A stretch of 64,000 nt of DNA from Gnetum montanum (taxonomy: Eukaryota; Streptophyta; Gnetopsida; Gnetales; Gnetaceae). This document shows positions 46,481 through 58,971 of this stretch, in pieces. The stretch's first letter is position 1, and each line of letters opens with the position of its first letter. A model generated the notes under the pieces. It was not told the DNA's origin. It did not search any database and worked only from the letters and a program-made list of their open reading frames with translations. Position numbers and translations under genes: made by a program. The stretch is from NCBI GenBank assembly GCA_015680685.1, contig MNCI01004933.1, forward strand, positions 63,351-127,350. The letters are read 5' to 3'.

Positions 46481-49470
46481 AAATGAACAAGTTTAGAGTG
46501 TGCGCTATGGGAAATGAAATTTGTTATTGCTTCAATTGATTAGTTGAGGTATATTCTCGATGACATGGCAATTGATATGATTAGTGATATAGGAGGTTAC
46601 ACATGATCTCATTTAAAGATTTGATATGGATGTGTTTGGTTGAGAGGCCAACATGTCTAGCACAATGGAAGTTAGGGTGGAGTGAAGTTTGTCATCCTCC
46701 ATGTCACATGCCATGTAAGATCCCCTGAAATCAGAAAAAATGTGAATCAGAGAGTCAAATGCGAACCAAAGAGTCATGTTACGGTTATGGTGATAGTTGG
46801 CTTGGGCTCACATCAATTATTTTGTAATAATTTGAATGGTTACGGTGATGATTGGGTTGGGTTCAAATCAATTTTTCAAGATAGCTTAGATTAACGCATA
46901 CACATCTTTTTCCACGGTGCACACTGAGCGTTTTGGCCCTCGTGTTACAGTGATGGAGTACAGGAATTGCGTAGTGGGTGACTGAGGGTGCAAAAGGAAT
47001 GTAGGCAGCTGGCTATGTAGCAAAAGATAGCATGGCCATTGGCTAGTGCAAGGTGACCAATGCGGAGTTTCCAACATGTGCAAAGGAGAGCAAGCAGCCA
47101 GCAACACAGCACAAAAGGAGGTGAAGGTAGACGTGGCCAATGCAGTGAAAATGGTGGTGCCTAGCAGTGACACGAACCAAAGAAATGTTGGCCTGTTCTT
47201 CTACAATCGCATGTTCAGCCATGCCATTCATAGCACAGCAAAGGATTATCACAAATGATAACAAAAATGATAATAAGTTTTGTCCAATGCATTTTTGGTT
47301 GATCCGGCGTGACCTACAGCCATGGAGAAGGAATAATAAAGTCGTAGAAAAATTAACAGTAAACCTAAAAATGGTGTAATCTACGTAGAAATACGTGAAT
47401 TTTAGGATAATAATTGTCGGTGGGATGATGTTTGTGTAGACTTGCAAAAAGGTGCTTCGGACATGGGATCTGTTTAGCATTTGGAGATGAAAAGGAGAAT
47501 TTCTTTATTTTAAAACTTATATTTTAAGAACCAAGGTTTTCTAAGGTGAAAGTCCCTAGGATTTTCATTCATCTTCAATTTTCTAGGGATTACCACATTC
47601 AATAAAGTTGAAGGGATTAATGTTTTATATTCTTGAATAAAGCTTAGGCATTGAAGAAATGTTTCAAACTAAAACATGGTCCATATTATCTTAATGTCCA
47701 AATCACTAAGGAAATACTTAAAGACATAATATGCACATTTTATTATACAAAGAATCTAATGCACACTTTGCAAAGAATCACATCCCTATCAAGAAGTGAT
47801 AGCTCATTGAGCATATCTAAAGACAAATTTAAGAACATAAAATTTTAGTTAAACAAAAGACCATCAAGAAGCATAAATAAAGTAATAAAGAAATAAATTA
47901 TTTCTATACTAATTTTATGAAGATTTTGAAGAAGTAAATGTATCTTGAACTAAGTATTTACAAGCTAACAATGTCTTGAGTAAGTTAAATCTTGCCTACC
48001 AATAAGAGTTGTCATTTTATAAGGCTTAAATCAAACTTTAGGTGAGACTTATCAACTATCTTTACTTTGAAAGGTGATGAAAAGTTTTTAAATTTTGGGG
48101 ATAAAAATGAAAAAAGTGTAAGAAGGAAGGACAAAGATATTTTTTCAAAAGCATGGACACAACACCAAGAGATAACTAAAGATGATAAAAACTAAAAATA
48201 AAAGAAAAAGATCAAGCAATAATTTTAAGAAAGGAGGGGAGTTTAGAAAAGTTAACTAAAAGATAGAAACTAAGTTAATGTTTCTAAGTGTAACATCTCA
48301 ATTTTAATGTGTCTAAACATAACTAATAGAAGTGTCTTAAATCTAAAGATACATTAAAGGGCAAAGAAGTTTAAATTCTTGAGAAAACTTTCATGATTGT
48401 AAGAAGGTTGAATCATCTAGGAAAGTTATAATGAAGAACTATATTTCTTTTAATAATATTAATGGTATATGTAAGCATTTTGTGTTTTTATCAAGAATTT
48501 AAATGTTCGGAAAGATCCATCAAGAATGTCATATTTAAAATCATATGTAATTGTAATGAAAGTTTTTAAATGTTTTAAATGATGAAATGATTTTGTGAAG
48601 AATTCATAGCCTGAAACTATTCAATAGCCTACTCTAATGCCATATAGAACAACTATATTTAGATGTTTAGATTTTGCATATTTAAAAGAACATAACAAAA
48701 GTATAACAATGGGATATTTCTTAAATGCATTTAGAGCCAATATTATGGTATGCATCTCTTAATGGTGATGGCTGATTACAATACCAAAGGTAAGCTTAAC
48801 CAAGGGCTTTTAGACCAACAAAATGTGGCTAACATTCTACATTACTTATTAAGGACCATATGAAGTTATGTTCCTAGGTATTTAGCATTATCATACCAAC
48901 CCTCATAACCATGGACATGTAAACCCTTAATTCATTGGTCAGCAACCAAGTTGGAACTTGGAATGTACAACAGTTAGCATATGATAATTTCTAAGGTCGA
49001 TTCAAGGTAACAAATTTGGTTGCAAAGTTCAATATTCTATAATCGAAGGAAGTTTGGTGGAAATAACTATAAATGGTATTCACTGAAAGAATTATGACTA
49101 GTGTGCTCTACTTGTTTTGTTAAATATTGGTTATTTGATTTTCTTTGGTTTTATGTGTAGGTTCCAATAGGAGCATAAGAGAGGTAGAAGTTGAGGCAAT
49201 AGCAAAGGAAGGGGTAGGTGAATCTTCTACATATGATTTTAAATATGACATTCTTTATGGATCTTTCCCAACATTTAAATTCTTGATAAAAACACAAAAT
49301 ACTATGATTGTCTTATTGAATGAACATGTCTATTTAGATATCTTATATCTCAATAGTTCTATTAATATTTTAACAACTTGAACATTTATAACTATCATTT
49401 ACAATGATAATTCATAAAATAAAAACTTAAAGAAATAAAAAAATTCTACTCATACCCACAAAACCACTCC
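46481..49470. other. Non-coding AT-rich stretch
   Basis: No recognisable domain. The minus-strand frame at 47,043-47,480 (145 codons) and the plus-strand frame at 49,145-49,381 lack family motifs, and their composition suggests chance. Confidence 0.4.
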
Positions 49471-49478
49471 ACTAGCTT

Positions 49479-49512
49479 AGACATATATATATATATCTCT
49501 ATCTCTCTCTAT
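49479..49512. repeat. (TA)n(CT)n microsatellite
   Basis: ATATATATATATAT followed by CTCTATCTCTCTCTATC. Confidence 0.8.
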
Positions 49513-49724
49513 CAATTGGCCAAGATGATCTTAAAGAAGATGATGTTAACCAAGCCCGACTACTAGACAAGGTAACAAGATAACTAAAAATGGAATCACT
49601 CATCCCTCCTATATTTCTCTACCACTTACCCAATTTATTTTAGCCTCTCAATCAAGTTTGCTCTATCTTTTTTTGTTCATGGCATTTTTAAGCATTATTT
49701 ATGCAAGCCAACAGTCCCTAATGG

Positions 49725-50015
49725 TCATGGAAGATGTCTTCTATGTGCCTCAGATGTCTTTCTAAATTTGCCTTCTATTCTAGAAAGACATCTTTGTTTG
49801 GGAAAGACATCTTTTTCTAATGGAATATGTCTATATCTGATGGGATACATCTTTCTAAATCTAGCTTGTATTCTATGAACAAATATTTCTCTAGTGAAGA
49901 CATCTTTGCCTAAGAAAAGATGTCTAGTGGTTCCTAAAGATGCCTTTGTTTGAGTTCACTTCAATTCTACTAAGACATTTGCTATTTCCCAGAGACATCT
50001 TCCTTCAACTTTCTT
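49725..50015. repeat. Cluster of AGACATCTTT motifs in both orientations
   Basis: AGACATCTTT or its reverse complement AAAGATGTCT (one or two changes allowed) occurs about ten times in 290 bases, near 49,731, 49,751, 49,785, 49,805, 49,830, 49,845, 49,897, 49,915, 49,940 and 50,000. It lies just upstream of the pol remnant of element 5 and may be part of its leader or LTR. Confidence 0.45.
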
Positions 50016-50299
50016 TGTCCTTTGAATTCATTGTTCCTTGTCCATAACCTTAATCTTCCACATGCTTTAATGATGAAAATTTTACTTGTACAATATCTGG
50101 TCCTTGTTCACATTCTTTGGAATTCTTGCATGTTCATTTGAAACCTTGTGGATGACCTTCTCCTTTGAGCTCTATACTAGTTTGTTTCTTGTCCTCTATG
50201 TAGGCTTTAGCTCATCTTAGTTTTCATTTAGGTTTTCCTATAAACACAACAACCACATAACCATGCAAACAACCTTTGTCTCCATTTTACTTAACGTTT

Positions 50300-51971
50300 T
50301 GACACACCAAAAGGTCCATAGATGGTGCCTCTTCAAAGAAATGATGTAGAGTCAAAATCATGCTTATACCTCCTAGTAAGGCTCATATCCTTAAAGTGGT
50401 TAATTTCACACAACCCATGATAAATTATATAATTGAATATGAAGCACTTATACATGGAAGAAAACTAGCCTAATATTATGATTTATCTAAAGAAATGATT
50501 TATAGTGACTCTCAAATTATAATAAACCAAATCAATGGATTTTTTGATTATAAAAATTCAACTATGAAAGCTTACAAAGCCTATGTCCTTGAACTCTTTA
50601 AAGAGTTTATTCACATATCCATAGAACATGTTGCTACAGAAGAAAGTTATATTCTTGATGCTTTAGCACAAATAGTAGCCACTTTTTATTTTCCATTTTG
50701 ATACAATGCTTAAGCTTTTGAAATTATTATTGAAAAGGTTAAGTCTTATTCTATTCTAGATAATATCTTTGCTTTCTAAGGTTTTGATGATATTCATCAT
50801 ATTTGTCAAATTTTATTATTTGAAGGTGAATTTAGTGATCAATGCCTTAAAATTTCTCAAATTAACAAAGAAGATATATCCAAAGACATCATATTTTTAA
50901 ATGAAATTTCTCTTGAAATAACAACTAGAGATCCTTTATTTGATGATTTACATACTAAAACTAAAGAAATATTCAAAAATGCTAATTGGAAAGTTCTAGT
51001 TGAAATAAAAATAATTAATTTTAAAAAAAGTATAAAAACATCCTATTAAAATAGGAGTTTGCTTATACGTGTATGAAAAACAAAACTAGATTGATTTATT
51101 ATATGAATTTAATGATTTTTTTTTTTGGCCTTATGAGTATCGTAAAACTTTTAATCCTCTCATGATAATGTATAGTACACCTCTTAAGCCTAAAATAATC
51201 ATTTAGATAAAAACTTAGACCAATAAACCCCAAGATTGAATCATTAATGAAGGTAGAAATCCATAAAATTTTAGAGTCTAAGAATATATATCTTATGAGA
51301 CATTTTAGTTGGATATCAAATTTAGTACCAATTAGAAAAAAAACAAGTGAATTATGATTGTGCATTGACTTTTGTAATCTTAATAGCTCTTGTATTAAGG
51401 ATAATTATCCACTTCATTTTATGGAGGAACTTTTGTAAATTGTAACTGAAGCTTAATTGTACACATTTCTAGATGGATATTCAAGCCATAATCAAATTTT
51501 GGTAAGTAAGAAAGACCAATATAAGACTTTCTTTACAACAAATTAGGGAACTTTTCAATTTACTGAAATGCCCTTTCACCTTAGAAATGATAGTTCTACC
51601 TTCCAAAGGGCTATGGATAAGGCCTTAGAAGGTTTGATAAAGAAATGTATTGTTATTTATCTAGATGATTTAGGTTTTTTTTCTAAAGATCGAGGTACTC
51701 AACTTAAAGACCTTGGAAATGTTTTCATAAGATGTATATGATTTAATATTACTTTGAATGCTAAGAAATCTATTTTGGTTGTTCAAAGTGGTAAATATTT
51801 TGGTTGTTCAAAGTGGTAAATATTTTGGTCATAAAGTAACTAAAGGAGGAATTATATTGATCTTCAATGAGTAAATGCTATTTTAAAGGTAAGCTATCTT
51901 TTATATAAAACTAATTTAAGGGATTTATTTGGGAAAATTAATTTTTTTAGGTGATTTATCTCAATGTATGC
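50300..51971 (+). pseudogene. Element 5 pol remnant, left part (RNase H, then RT)
   Basis: Starts with an RNase H-like domain at about 50,310-50,700: SIDGASSKK, IIEYEALIHG, YSDSQIIINQING, then ILDALAQIVATF. RT follows: an F-W-P-Y-E-Y-R-K-T-F pre-RT stretch near 51,123, WISNLVPIRKKTSELWLCID near 51,310, FLDGYSSHNQI near 51,465, GTFQFTEMPF near 51,545 and IVIYLDDLGFF near 51,650 with YLDD intact. RNase H in front of RT differs from the minus-strand pol in this window, though I recall the same order in some plant Tat-type elements. A 25-bp tandem duplication (51,775-51,799 and 51,800-51,824) breaks the frame. Interrupted by element 4 after TATGC. Confidence 0.75.
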
Positions 51972-52774
51972 TGATGCGACGTGATATCACATGGGCCGCA
52001 ATATCGCGTCGGCCCCTACGATATCGTGTACGCGATATCGCAGCCCGTCACCAGTTCTGTAAATAAGAGGTGGCTTTCCCTTATTTTCCAATTTAGATCT
52101 AGACTCTTAGATAAACTCTAGCAGTTTTACCATTCCAAAGATAGAATAATTCCCATGTGCCCGCAGTAGGACTCTCAAAGTGAACAAATATTTATTTGAG
52201 AAAATTGTACTTGAGCACATATTTGTGTATAGAAATAAAGAAGAACTTTCTAATAAACCTTGCAACATGTGGACTAAGTTAAATAAGAATTAATTAATGT
52301 TAAATGTTTAAATGCTTTCTTAGATAATTAATCTCTCTCAACCCTTCACTCTCCTAGTTAAGTGCATTCAGTACAACGACTTCGAGCACGTGTGTGATGC
52401 TTGGTAACCCAGTAACGAGTAGCATTTGGTAATCCCAATAGCGTTGCACTGGTTTAGGGTGTGTACAGCAAGTGGGAATGGATACTGATGCTAGGAAAAT
52501 TAGAACTTAGTTAGTGAAAGTTAGCTACTTAGTCTCTTCACCCTTTCCCCTCTTAGCACAGGCATTAAAAGTGAAAAGACATAAAAATCACATACCTCAA
52601 ACTTACTTAACCATAAAACCATGACAAATACAAGTAAGTTTGGGAGGACAATGATTGATTAACCTTAAGTGTTCAATTAGCGTGCGTAAGCACTTAGTCC
52701 TTGTAGTTTGACCAGATCATGCATGCACACTCGTATTCGTATGGTTGAGTGTAGGGGTACCTTGCCACTCCTCA
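51972..52774 (+). repeat. Element 4 5' LTR
   Basis: 803 bp, TGATGCGACG to CCACTCCTCA. Palindromic boxes include GTGATATCAC (51,981-51,990) and a 22-bp one at 52,019-52,040 with a single mismatched pair. The TATA position reads TGTAAATA (52,058-52,065). Confidence 0.85.
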
Positions 52775-52793
52775 TTGGCGTCGTTGCCAGGGA
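52775..52793 (+). promoter_or_regulatory. Primer binding site, tRNA-Asp type
   Basis: TTGGCGTCGTTGCCAGGGA directly after the LTR. The complement of the plant tRNA-Asp(GUC) 3' end is TGGCGCCGTTGCCGGGG, so two bases differ. This primer is common in Athila/Tat-type Ty3 elements. Confidence 0.75.
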
Positions 52794-52919
52794 CTTAGTT
52801 GTTTGTGCGCTACTTAGAACATAGGAGACCATTTACATTGTTTGGAGCTTAAACGAACCCTTAGGGTTGATCATATGAAAAATAAGATAATAGTAAACAG
52901 CACACCGAACAAGACTAAA

Positions 52920-55400
52920 ATGTCTTCTTCTTCAAACAAAAGCACTTCACAGCCTAGGAACAACACTAGAGATAGTCAGCGGCACAACACACATAACCAA
53001 AATCCGCCAATGCCTCATCAATTCCAAGTGGTATATATTCATCACAATGAATATGTACCTAATTTTACTTTTATCCTCCATCAAGATGAACAACTGCGTT
53101 GGAGAGACTTGGCGGGTAACATAGTGTTACCTCTAGATAGAGTAATCTCCAACATGCTTCTTCATGCTCTCACGTGAATAGGCATGTCACAGTTATATGC
53201 TGACTACATTGCATGTGAATATGATACAAGGGATTACCATCCCACAAAAGTGTAATGTCAATGGGACTTGTGGCAGGAGAGTTACCACACATCTTTGAAG
53301 GGCAAAGGCCTCCATAATGCTTCACCCGTCTTAAACAAAATTGAGGGTGGTAAACCTATTTTCATAGGTTCTTCACAAAATGATGTTCCCCCTCCTAACA
53401 ATGGTTAGGAGGTAGTGTATCAGAACCTACACTCCATGATTCACAATCTTGGTTTTGATCCCCAAGAACACCAAGTGTTCAATGAGGGAACACGAACACA
53501 TGATAAGGGTGAGCATTTTGATCGTCATCACAATCGGAGCTGAGACCACAGAAGAGAAGGAAGGGAACATCGTCATGGTGATGGTCCTCCTTCTTCTTCA
53601 CCTTCATCACAACAATCACTCTCTCCTTCAACATCAAGACATAGTCATAAAGAGCCTAATGGTGAGGATAAGGGTAAACATAATGAGAGACTTCGACGAG
53701 AGCATCAAGAGTGAGGATGAGGGCACTCTAGAGAATCATGGCATGAAAGAAGGGAAAGTAGGGAGCCGTGTAAACATCACAAACTCTATGAAAGAAATAA
53801 CCACTAAGAACCACTACTTGCAACCCGAAGCATGTTAGACATAACAAAGGCCGTTAGAATTCCTACAAGAAACCAAAAAGATAGCAAGATCAAGAGATTA
53901 TACATGAATAATATCCCATGATTTGAGGGGGGGATACAACGTTGATCCTCAGAACCACCTACAAGAATTTCATGATTCTTGTGCCTTGCAAAATATTGAG
54001 AACAAGTGGAAAAAACTAAAGCTATTCCCAAGGACACTAATAAAAGAAGAAAAAAGCTAGTATCGGTTCTTAGAACCGAAAACCATTAGAAGGTGGAGTA
54101 CGATGCTAGAACTGTTTAACGATAAGTATCAAATGTACTTCTAAGTGTTCAACCTATGAAAGCAAATCCAAGGATGGAAGCAAGGAAATCATGAATCCTT
54201 GGATGCTGCCATGGGCCGATATTATGCATTGTTACATCATTTCCTGGGCCATGGTTACACACAACGAGATCAACTACGCCATCTTGTAGATGGGATAAGA
54301 CACAAAACCAAGAGAAACCCTTGGAATGTATGCCCAAGGGAGATTACCAGAGCTTAGGTCCCATTAGGTCCATAGATTGTTGGACCAAGTAGCTAAAGAA
54401 GAAGGGGATCTATGCAAGAGAGAAAGTGAAGAAGAGTACAACCCCGATCCTTCCCTACGAAAAAGGGTAGTAAGATTCTATGAGGAGGAGGATGAGTCAC
54501 CACTTGAAGAGTTGGTGAATAGGAAAACCTTTCCACTCCAAAAACTAACAACAGAAGTGTCAGCTAAGGTAGATCAAATGTGGGACTCCTTAGATAGTAG
54601 ATTTGAAACCATTCTCAAAATCGTAGAGGAGTCTAAGGAGAAAAGTAGTGACTATGATAAAAAGAAGAAGAGGGACTTGGACCATGCATGTAATAGAGGT
54701 AAGGGTAAAATGGCTATCACCAAAGAGGTTGCGGATTCTGATACAGACAATGATAGGGGATGTGATATATGCCAGTATGACCATTCTAAGGGATGTTGCC
54801 CAATCATCTCACATCTCCAAGAGTCTGGGATATATGCACTTAACCCATGACTTAACAAATGGCAAGCACCCCGAAGGTTACCTTATCCTCAAGGTAACCC
54901 AAGGAAGTTCCACCAATCATTAACGTATTATCTAAGTGGAACTCTACCCCAACCTATTTAGCAACACTAGCAGTGGAAATACCCACAGTCATGGGGGATG
55001 CCACCACCTAGGCAACAATACCCTTACCAGCAACCAAATCCACATGGCTACTACATGCAGTAGCCAATCTCTCCAAGTGACTCTATTGGTCATGCGACCC
55101 CACAACATCACTACCAAGCTCGGGATTATTATAGGACTCCTTCTCGTGGGAGAGATATACCACATGCATACCATCCTCCAAACCCATCCACATCTCTCAC
55201 ACTGATAGCTCCATTACCACCCACTCCAGCAATGCAAGGGGAACTCCCCACTCAACCATAGCAACGCAATTCTACAAGAGCTATAAAATTTCAACCCACT
55301 TCTAGTTCTAACAACCGCACAAAGAGAAGACCTTTCTTCAGGACCAACAACCCAAACAAGCTCTAACAACCACAAGCGGTTGAGTTTGTGAACGCTCCTC
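52920..55400 (+). pseudogene. Element 4 gag
   Basis: Begins with MSSSSNKSTSQPRNN, Asn/Ser/Gln-rich. The core gag domain is near 54,090-54,350 (ESLDAAMGRYYALLHHFLGH and QLRHLVDGIRHKT, matching the E-S-L-x-x-A and L-x-x-x-x-D-G-I landmarks). An open part follows at 54,377-54,850 with acidic and Lys-rich segments and the zinc knuckle CDICQYDHSKGCC (54,757-54,795), spacing C-x2-C-x3-H-x4-C as in element 3. A Pro/Gln-rich tail runs to ~55,320. Several stops and shifts. Confidence 0.7.
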
Positions 55401-55479
55401 CATCAATTAAGGCTTCGGGGCTCCCTTCAAATCAAAACGAGAACTCAACGCATACGGTTATGTTAACACATACCTTTAC

Positions 55480-56166
55480 TGACTGGATTAAGGTAGGCTA
55501 CCTCCCTAGGAAATTCTCTGATCCTGGAAGTCCCTTAATTTATCTCCAAGTTGCTAGGAATGAACCCTGTAAAGCTCTTTTGGAGTCAACTTGATATCTC
55601 AAGAAATGTATAAAGCCTAGAACCTACCTCCACTAAAGAAGAGCAATACTCGCTTAGACCTGGTGGATGAGTACATCACTATTCCCTTGGGACTAATTGA
55701 GGACATTGTTACCACTGTGTGTGGTTGGTCATACCCGGTTCATTTCCTAGTGATCCAAGTAAACAATGACAAAGGGGACTTCCCAATAATAATGGGAAGG
55801 GAATGGCTAAGTACCATGAATGCATGCCTAGGAATCTACGATCTTTCCCTGGAAATATCTAAGGAAAACAATTCTGGGAAGATCGAGAAGAAGAAAGTTC
55901 CATGCATCACATATAGTGATACTGAGGGTGATTTTGTACAGGAATGTCCACCATTGCCTGCATGCAACTGGTGTGCACCAGAGGTTAACATACAAAGGTA
56001 CCTGTATGTAGCAACCACACAACAAGAAGACACCCAGTGGTTGATAGCTGATCTAAAGAGCAACTCACCTATATGCATGGAATTAACTAGGGGACCAACT
56101 TGCAGCCTCGTCGAAAGCATAGATACACTAGAACGAGAGTGTCGCCAACTTCCAACCTCAACCTGA
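55480..56166 (+). pseudogene. Element 4 aspartic protease
   Basis: An open frame at 55,663-56,166 reads TIPLGLIEDIVTTVCGWSYP, HFLVIQVNND, then PIIMGREWLSTMNACLGIYD. These match the later part of a retrotransposon pepsin-like protease (flap region, then I-x-G-R-x-W-L). The active-site end just upstream (ALLEST, NLISQEMYKA) lies in another frame, and the D-x-G motif is destroyed. No RT follows. Confidence 0.65.
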
Positions 56167-58153
56167 AAACATCAATTAGGAGAAGCTAGACACTTCTAAG
56201 AAATTCAAACAAGCACTCATTATTTTGGATCTCTCCTTTTCAATTCAGTCATGGGGGAGATGGCCACCTATGCTGATCAATCAAGGCCCTTAGTTTCTTT
56301 TCACATTTTTTTTTACAAATTTCTTTGACTTTTCTTGTTTTTGTTTTGCAACATCATTCATACTTCTTCATTTATTCGTGTGTTTATTTATTTCTTTTTT
56401 ATTAATTTTTTTACTTAATAAGTGCTCCAAAGATGGTATGAACTGTATTCCATTGATTGCTAATGTTTGGTTTTTACCTGTGAGTGATGATGTTGATACT
56501 CTGGTATGGTTCTTTTGATATACAGGCAATGAGTCCATGTCATCCATGCATCCATGAATTATTATGGTCTCTCTTGGCTTGGAACTGTACAGTCCCTTTC
56601 TCAATAATAAGAACTATCAACGAATCAGTGACTGGGCATTTCTCAAACTAAGGAAGGACTCAAGGATTGAAAAGGGTGTGACTTGAAGGAAACTTGATGC
56701 ATTTGTGCTAGCCATTCTCTTGGGTGCTTGGATGTCTTCTTCTTCAGTTTTCTTTACCATTCTAACATTGCTCCATTATCGGAAACTTGAGCTAATAAAC
56801 ATAATAAGTCTTTTCATGGTGTGGTTCTCATGCAAAACACAAAAAAAAAGGTAAAAAAAAAAGGGTGAGAATTCAAAGCACACCCCTTAGACAAAATCAT
56901 CATATGGGCTACAAGCACTGGTTATGAAACGAAATAAAAATAAAAAAGTTCCCTCTAACTAAGGCCCTTTCTCGCTTCCTATTTTCTCCTTTTTTGTTTG
57001 TTGGAATGGTGGTGACTCTTGGTGGAAGCATTCTTGTTACTTCAGGTGGAAGGATTGGCCAAATGCATTGATGCAAAGTCACTAGATGTAGTTTTTTTGA
57101 GGTTGGACATGGAATGAGATCTACTAAGTCACTTTAACCATTAATACAGAAGGGGCTATACACCACCTTGTTCTTGAAACTCCATTCCATTCGCTTCTTC
57201 CATCCTTCTTTCTCCATTTTACACCTCATTGCCGGTTGTATCAATAGTCCATACTTTGGTTGATGCATTGTTTTATTTTTTGGTAAATTCTTGTGGTTAA
57301 GACTTTAACTCTTGTCTCCAAATGACATTCCTAGAGCCTACGGACTCTTTGAATGTGGGATTGTCAGGGCATTAAGGGGATGAGCCTACTTTGGGGAGGA
57401 CCCACTAACATTCCTATTTGGTGCATCAGTTAATTTCTTTCCCCTAAACATTTTTGCAATCAACATCTATTTTATTCATTTCCATCTTTGACATCCATTT
57501 TATTAGTGTACCATTGTTTCTTTTTCTCCATCTTTCTTATTCCTTATCTTTTTCCATTCTTCTACTATTGGAGGTTCGCTCTTAGTCATGGGGGTCTTGG
57601 TCCAATTTTTTTGATTTTCTCCTAACCCCTACACCTCAAGTAGTCACCCATATTATATCTCCAGATTCACATTAGCCATATCACAATAATGGGCCTTACA
57701 CCGAGGCAAGGTATCAACTACATTCTGATTTATTTACCCTTGCTAATTTAAGATTGTGTTGTTTGTGTAGATGGCAATCATACCACAATGGATTGGATCT
57801 AGAGGGAACACTTGGAATGGACTAGTACTGAAATAGTTATGCAAGGAACAAGATTGATGACATGCTTATGGATGGACAACAAAAAGTGCAATCTTGGCGT
57901 CAGCAGCAACAGACTTATTCTTTTCTCTCTCTCTCTTCTCTCTTCTCTCTTAGCTGCCAAAGAAGGCTGGATGTCAAATGTGCATAGTATTCACTCTTGT
58001 TGTCATGAACATTAAATTTTTTCATTTATTGTAATGATGATCTGTTTACATGTCATCCCATTCACCATTAGTATCATTCAAGTCAATAATACCATACCTT
58101 CCCAATATTTTGTAAGGAACTCGAGGATGAGTTTTCATTCAGTCATGCGGGTA
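56167..58153. other. Element 4 non-coding remainder
   Basis: No RT, integrase or intact second frame. It shares a CTTTGGGGAGGACCCACT phrase (57,390) and the last 60 bases before the LTR with element 3. GTGTAG then ATGGCAATCATACC at 57,765-57,785 mirrors the TTGCAG-ATGGCC start of element 3's second frame, so a truncated or replaced relative may begin here (frame 57,812-58,015 is too short to judge). Confidence 0.45.
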
Positions 58154-58971
58154 TGATGGGATGCAATATTGCATGGGCCACGATATCACATCCGTGATAT
58201 CATGTTAGCCCCTACGATATTGCATACGCGATATCGAAGCCCGTCACCAGTTCTATAAATAAGAGGCAGCTTTCCCTTGTTTCCCAATCTAGATCTAGAC
58301 CCTTAGCTAAACTCTAGCATTTTTACCATTCCAGAGATAGAATAATTCCCATGTGCTCACAGTAGGAGTCTCAAAGTGAATGGATCTTTATTCAAGAAAA
58401 TTGTACCTGAGCACACATTTGTGTACAGAAACAAAAATGAACTTTCTGATAAACCTTGCAACATGTGGACTAAGCTAAATAGGAATTAATTAATGTTAAA
58501 TGTTTAAATTCTTTCTTAGATAATTAATCTCTCTCAACCCTTCACTCTCCTAGTTAAGTGCATTTAGTACGACTACTTCGAGCATGTGTGTGACGCTTGG
58601 TAACCCAGTAACGAGTAGTGTTTGGTAATCTCAGTAGCGTTGCACTGGTTCAGGGTGTGTACAGAAAGTGGGAACGAATACTAATGCTAGGACAATTAGA
58701 ACTTAGTTAGTGAAAGTTAGCTACTTAGCCTCTTCACCCTTTCCCCTCTTAGCATAGGCATTAAAAAGTGAAAAGACATAAAAATCACATACCTCAAACT
58801 TAGTTAACCATACAATTGTGACAAATACAAGTAAGTTTTGGAGGACAACGATTGATTAACCTTAAGTGTTCCATTAGGGCACGTAAGCACTTAGTCCTTG
58901 GAGTTTGACCAGATCGTGCGTGCACACTCGTATTTGTATGGTTGAGTGTAGGGGTACCTCACCACTCATCA
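58154..58971 (+). repeat. Element 4 3' LTR
   Basis: 818 bp, TGATGGGATGC to CCACTCATCA. The boxes have decayed mainly by CG to TG/CA changes (for example CGATATCACATCCGTGATAT). TATAAAT is intact at 58,254-58,260. Confidence 0.85.

Larger units (their letters stand above)
51972..58971 (+). mobile_element. Element 4: palindrome-LTR element nested in element 5
   Basis: 7.0 kb with LTRs at 51,972-52,774 and 58,154-58,971, flanked by a perfect 5-bp target duplication TATGC (51,967-51,971 and 58,972-58,976). Removing the element and one TATGC rejoins the RT/RNase H region of element 5. The primer site is tRNA-Asp type. Inside are gag and protease remnants (52,920-56,166), then ~2 kb without RT or integrase. 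LTR layout and gag zinc knuckle make it a relative of element 3, though the LTRs have diverged outside the boxes. Confidence 0.85.

Noticed and set aside
47043-47480. 145-codon minus-strand frame
   Set aside because: Longest frame in its region, but it has no recognisable motif and no supporting neighbours. Probably chance.
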